In this document: one piece after another, positions 23,571 to 27,710 of the stretch
How the letters are laid out: each line of letters opens with the position of its first letter
How positions within the stretch are numbered: the stretch's first letter is position 1
Source: Acanthamoeba castellanii str. Neff
Lineage: Eukaryota; Discosea; Longamoebia; Acanthamoebidae
NCBI RefSeq assembly: GCF_000313135.1
Contig: NW_004457288.1
Coordinates: forward strand, 31,133-58,842
DNA: 27,710 nucleotides
Direction of reading: 5' to 3'
Made by a program: the position numbers and the translations under genes
Notes under the pieces: model-generated
Database searches by the model: none
Seen by the model: only the letters and a program-made list of their open reading frames with translations
Told to the model about the DNA's origin: nothing

Positions 23571-25986
23571 CTATTCAAGGTAGACCATGACCAGAAGGAA
23601 CGAAACGAGCGACCCACAAAAGGCGCCCAACTTGACGCGTACACAAATCAACAAGGAGAAGGCGGAAGGTGAGGAAACGACGATGCGGTCGCGATGGAAC
23701 CACGACTAAAGAGAGGAGAGACGGGTACCTGGTTGGCGGCTGCGACAAAGGTGGAGGCCCTCTCGGCGATCTCGGGGTGTTCGGTAGCGACCTTGATGTA
23801 GGCCATCGTGTCCTCCCACCCGTTGAGCAGCGTGAACAGCGCATTCGGTACTCCGAGGTCAAGGAATGTAGGTCATGCCAAAGAGACAAACACGTCGCAT
23901 AACACACGTCACACACACACACACACGTTTTGGCGCGACACACACGACACACACGACACACGCACGCACACGCGCGCACATGCGCACACGCTCGACGTGG
24001 GAGGGGTGGCAAGGATATCAACAACGATGAGGAATGCCAGACTCTCTGGCACAAGACTCCTATCACCGAGGAGCGAGATCACCATCAAGAAGACCCACAG
24101 CGGCGTCTGGCCCAGCGCACAATACGGTGAGAAATCAACACGAACTCACGCACACTCGACCGCGCGCACACACACACGACACGACGCACACACACACACA
24201 CGGATGTACCTGCGCCAAGCTGACCCAGGTGAGGGAGTAGTAGCGGAACCAGGTGCATAGGAAGCGACCAAGCGAGCTGGTGACAGTGGCGGCGATGTTG
24301 GTCCACATGAGCCACGTCCCCGAGTCCTTGTAGCCCGACACCGCATAGGGCAGCATCCCCACCAACACGTAGTTGATCAAGCAGATGTAGAACTGGTCTG
24401 TAGTCACGTGTGTGTGTGGTGTGTGCGTGTGTGCGTGTGCGGTGGTGCGTGAGCGACGAGAGTGAACTTGCGCTAGGATGGTTAGGGATCGCACTGAGCA
24501 GTGGATTGCTTAGTAATCGGATCACGGCAAGCGAAGGCAGAGGCCCCACGGGCAACAGCAGCTCGTCGTCCGCCTCGCCCACGACACGCGAGCTGCCTTC
24601 CACCTCCTGTCCGACCGCGAACCGCGGTTAACCTTTTTTTCAGCTGAAGCCCAACAATAATTGGGAAGCGCTACCTCATGATCGCTCCCAGTCGTCGCGG
24701 CTTTGGATAAGAGCCGCTGGCTCTGCGCGTACGATGATGGTTCCTGCGTAAGCCGAGGTCAGCCGCCAGGCACCACCACAAGGCAAGGAGCGCGCGTGTT
24801 GGTGGTGATGTTGGTGATGAAGGGCTGCGCGCTCGTCTTGTACGTGCGGACGGGTTTGCGTACGGGTTGTTGGGAAGGTGCGCGCACCTGGTCCGTGGGC
24901 GCGCCTTCGAGGTGTTGCCGCACGCGGGCCGAGTTCATGAGGAGCAGGATGCAGACGTAGGAGAAGAGCGACAGGGCGAGGCAGGCGCCCATGATGAAGA
25001 AGAAGACGGCCACGCTGAACCGCTTCGATCCTCCGGGGTCCTGAATGGCCGCCAGCAGCGACGGCACGAGTCCGTTGATGCCTTCACCACGCCACCGCCA
25101 CCATCGCCATCGCACACACGCGCACGACGAAGAACTAAGCCATCAAGAAACAACAACAACAACGGTGATGATGGACAAGGCCGTAGATTAGGGGTACCCA
25201 TGCCGGTGGAGAGGGCCGCGGTGATGGAGTGCTTGAAGAGGGAAGCGAAGGGAAAGAAGGAGACCACGGCGAAGCAGCCCACGAGCCCCGCAAACAGCGT
25301 CAGCACCATCAGCGCCACGCTGTTTCATCGTTGTGTGTGTGTGTTTGTGTGTGTGTGTGTGCGTGCGTGTGTCGTGCGTGTCGTGTGTGTGCGTCGTGTG
25401 TGTTGTGTGTCGTGGTGTGACCTAAGCCGCAAGCCGTAAGTGCAATGTTTACGGTAGCGAGGGTACCTTCGCGTGGAGTCGAACAGGTGCGCGGTGTGGT
25501 CCCAGAAGACGCCGAGCAGGATCGCGGTGGCGATGCCGCAGCCCAGAGTGCCGACGATGACCCAGTTGTAGGGTACGCGCATGTACTGCCGCACCACCAC
25601 GTACCCGATGGGGATGATGTTGCCCAGCTGGATGATGATGATCAGGTACGACGCGATCGAGTTCCCCTCTGGCAGCTCGGCGATGAACACCGGCAGCTGT
25701 GGTGAAGTCGATAAGATTTCTTTACATTCGTTTAAATCAGATTAATCGTCGGCAACGCGTAGTAAGGTTTACACCGAACCTGCATGAAGAGGGCGTTGAC
25801 GAGCAGCCATGGCGCGAGGCCCACCAAAAAGAAGAGCAGGTGCATCCCCGCTTCGGCCAGCACTCGTTTCCGCTTGGCAGGTCCCCACCGGGCCGGAGCG
25901 AGCACCACATCGACCAGCCCGTCGCTGCCGCGGCCCTTCCCCGTTTCCTGCTCCAGCCCGCCCTCATCTCGAATCATCGCCTCCAT
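23571..25986 (-). CDS. SLC52-type riboflavin transporter
   Basis: Exons (minus) are 25986-25780, 25696-25467, 25319-25198, 25081-24888, 24606-24495, 24397-24210, 24106-24067, 23850-23729 and 23630-23571, giving 424 residues with all phases consistent. The family hallmark is clear at the front: LAPWLLVNALFMQLPVFIAE then LPEGNSIASYLIIIIQLGN, matching the animal motif around VNGIWVELPVVVKELPEGW. Later segments (SVALMVLTLFAGLVGC, FFPFASLF, TGMGINGLVPSLLAAIQ, LINYVLVGMLPYAV) keep SLC52 order. About ten or eleven hydrophobic helices are visible, with a long hydrophilic loop after helix 6. Its likely role is riboflavin uptake at the plasma membrane by an animal-type carrier. Some 3' splice sites are unusual (AAG or GAG), so small-exon edges could shift by a few bases. 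Confidence 0.88.
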
Positions 25987-26114
25987 CTCTTTTGTTGCCT
26001 GTCTCTACGCGTTCATCTTTTGGGTTTTTTGTTTTTGGCGCTGTGCGCAGGAATGTCCCCACGTAACTATGCTCATATTTCGCATTCCACAGCGAAGAGA
26101 AACGCAACAAACCT

Positions 26115-27710
26115 TCAGAGGAGGGTGGACGGCTTGGCGTCTTCTTCGTGCTGCTCGCTCTCGTTCTTGGTCGTGACCTCTTCATCCGTCGGCGCACGTA
26201 CCTCTTCGAGATCCTTCTTCGTCTCGCCGTCGTTGTCATCGTTCTTTTGCTCCTTCTCCTCATGCTTCGATTGAGTCTCCTCAGTGACGGGCTCCTCGAG
26301 CTTCGACCTCTCGGCGGGCGGTAGCCACTTGGCATAGCCCGGCAGGCCGCGTTGCCGGGCGAGAGGATGGAACTGGGTGATCAGCTTCATGCCGGAGAGT
26401 TGCGACGGCTTCACCTCCTCGTTGGCGTTGGTATCGTCATCGGCCTTCTTGGCTTCGTAGACCCAGAAGGCGGGCGTGGCGTTGAGGCCCTCGGCGTCGG
26501 CGTCGACCTTGAGGAAGGTCACCTCGGGGAAGTCCTGGGAGAGCTGCCCGATCATGGGGTTGAGCTTCTTGCACGGCCAGCAGCCCTTGCGCCAGAAGAA
26601 GACCACCACCTTGCCCTTATTCCTGGCCTCCTCCAGCTCTTCCTTGTACTGTTGTTGTTGTTGTTCGCGGGTGTGACGTCAGTCGCACGCAGGCATGACC
26701 GCACGCAAGGCACGCAGGTGAAGGAGAGACGAACCTTGTCCTTGTCGACCATCTTGATGTTCCGCATGCCGGCGCGTTCGAGCGACTTGAGCTCGTCCTT
26801 GAGTTGCTGCTTGAGGGCCGCCACGCTCCTCTTGAACGGGTCCTCATTGGTATTGAGCTGGTCGTACATGTCGAACAGCTTGTTGAACAGGTCCTTGGCC
26901 TTGTCGCTCGTCGGCACGAACTCCTACACAACGTTGTTCGAACATGCGCGTTTGGCGCTTGAGTAAATGCTCGGAAGAAGAAGAAGAAGCAAGAAGTAAG
27001 AAGTGGAAACGCTGGAGTAGTACCTTGTAGGCGAGAGTGTGCATGTAGTAGTCACCCAGCGTCTTCTCCATGTCGCGCAGGAGGCGCGTCGTGTCCGCCT
27101 TGCGCAGATGCCGGTACGCCACATCTCCGCGCGTACTGCAGAGAACGTTAACCTCTGGATGTCAGCGAGCACCAGCAAGCAGATCAACTTGAAAAAAAGA
27201 AACGACTCATCAAGGACGCGCGCGTACCCACGCTGCTGCTCGATGAAGGCAACGACGTCCAAGAGATCGCCCTTCCCGTGGTAGGTGACGGGCTCGTTCT
27301 TGTGGCCCTTGCGGAAGAGCTTGATGCCCTCAATCGGCGTATCGCCAAAGTAGGTCGGATCGAGCTCGTTCAAGAAGCTGCTCCCAGAGAAAGCATTGGG
27401 TAAGTGCGTGAGCCATCAAAGCGAAGTCGTCGAAAGGCGGAATTTTCAGAACCTGCTGCATTCGGTGATCACGATGTCGTCTTCACCGGCATAAGCGTTG
27501 GCGAGGACCTGAAGGTCGGTGGGGACGCTCTGCGAGGGAAGGTGGACGTAGACCAGCACGTCCTTGTCCGAGTTCAGCACCAAATCTTGGAACGATTCCT
27601 TCGTCACCACCTTCAGATCCTTGACTGCACACGAAGAGTTTGGTCAAAGTAGAATTGCTACACACGACAAGACAAGCGTGAGACGCACCTTGAGGATGCT
27701 TGTCCTCAGC
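26115..27710 (-). CDS. PDI/thioredoxin-fold protein, 3' part (5' end outside window)
   Basis: Visible exons (minus) are 27710-27689 (partial), 27624-27453, 27377-27228, 27135-27024, 26923-26735 and 26648-26115, about 392 residues. The first thioredoxin-like domain (SFQDLVLNSDKDVLVYVHLP onward) has PSQS where a PDI a-type domain has CGHC, so it is redox-dead; its back half, GIKLFRKGHKNEPVTYHGKG, is typical PDI. A helical region follows (ADTTRLLRDMEKTLGDYYMH onward), broadly like the helical domain of plant-type PDIs. The second thioredoxin fold has an active CWPC motif (VVVFFWRKGCWPCKKLNPM) and a cis-Pro (NATPAFWVY). The tail is long and acidic and ends STLL, without KDEL. The signal peptide, if any, lies beyond the edge. 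A role in disulfide handling is inferred. Confidence 0.8.

Overview
The window reads as nuclear DNA of a free-living amoeba, most like Acanthamoeba. The reasons are very GC-rich coding exons, many short introns (about 50-180 bases) that hold AT-rich stretches or CA/TG and GACAC-type simple repeats, densely packed genes on both strands, and protein families found across Amoebozoa. There is no bacterial operon, ribosome binding site, transposon, CRISPR array, tRNA or rRNA that I can support. I built the gene models by hand, joining exons where reading phase and family homology agreed. No transcript data were available.

Layout. 1-304 (-) is the 5' end of a charged, unidentified gene. 941-4405 (+) is the spliceosomal DEAH helicase DHX16/Prp2, with one apparent missing base near 1650. 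4653-6683 (+) is a Zn2Cys6 plus PAS transcription factor whose zinc cluster is split by an intron. 6749-7773 (-) is LAMTOR1, the lipidated Ragulator anchor. 8277-10829 (+) is the autophagy protease ATG4, divergent from LAMTOR1 across about 500 bases. 11019-11416 (+) is a small F-box/ankyrin-like gene that runs into, or overlaps, an HPP-family membrane protein (11368-12481 +).

From 12589 onward everything is on the minus strand. A DUF455 ferritin-like protein (12589-14475) contains a 13-base microexon. A four-helix membrane protein follows (14625-15667), then a 2H cyclic phosphodiesterase (15972-16730). A 25-exon cytoskeletal protein (16898-23333) has two CH domains, two filamin repeats, a long coiled coil and a GAS2/GAR domain. 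Next is an SLC52-type riboflavin transporter (23571-25986). The 3' part of a PDI/thioredoxin-fold protein (26115 to beyond 27710) runs off the right edge.

The most unusual signals are these. About 8 of roughly 78 inferred introns appear to begin with GC instead of GT. The cytoskeletal protein pairs an actin-binding and filamin front with a microtubule-type GAR domain. A fungal-style zinc cluster occurs with a PAS domain in an amoeba. Two lysosome/autophagy genes, LAMTOR1 and ATG4, lie head to head. Two conserved genes each carry a single-base frame break that may be assembly error.
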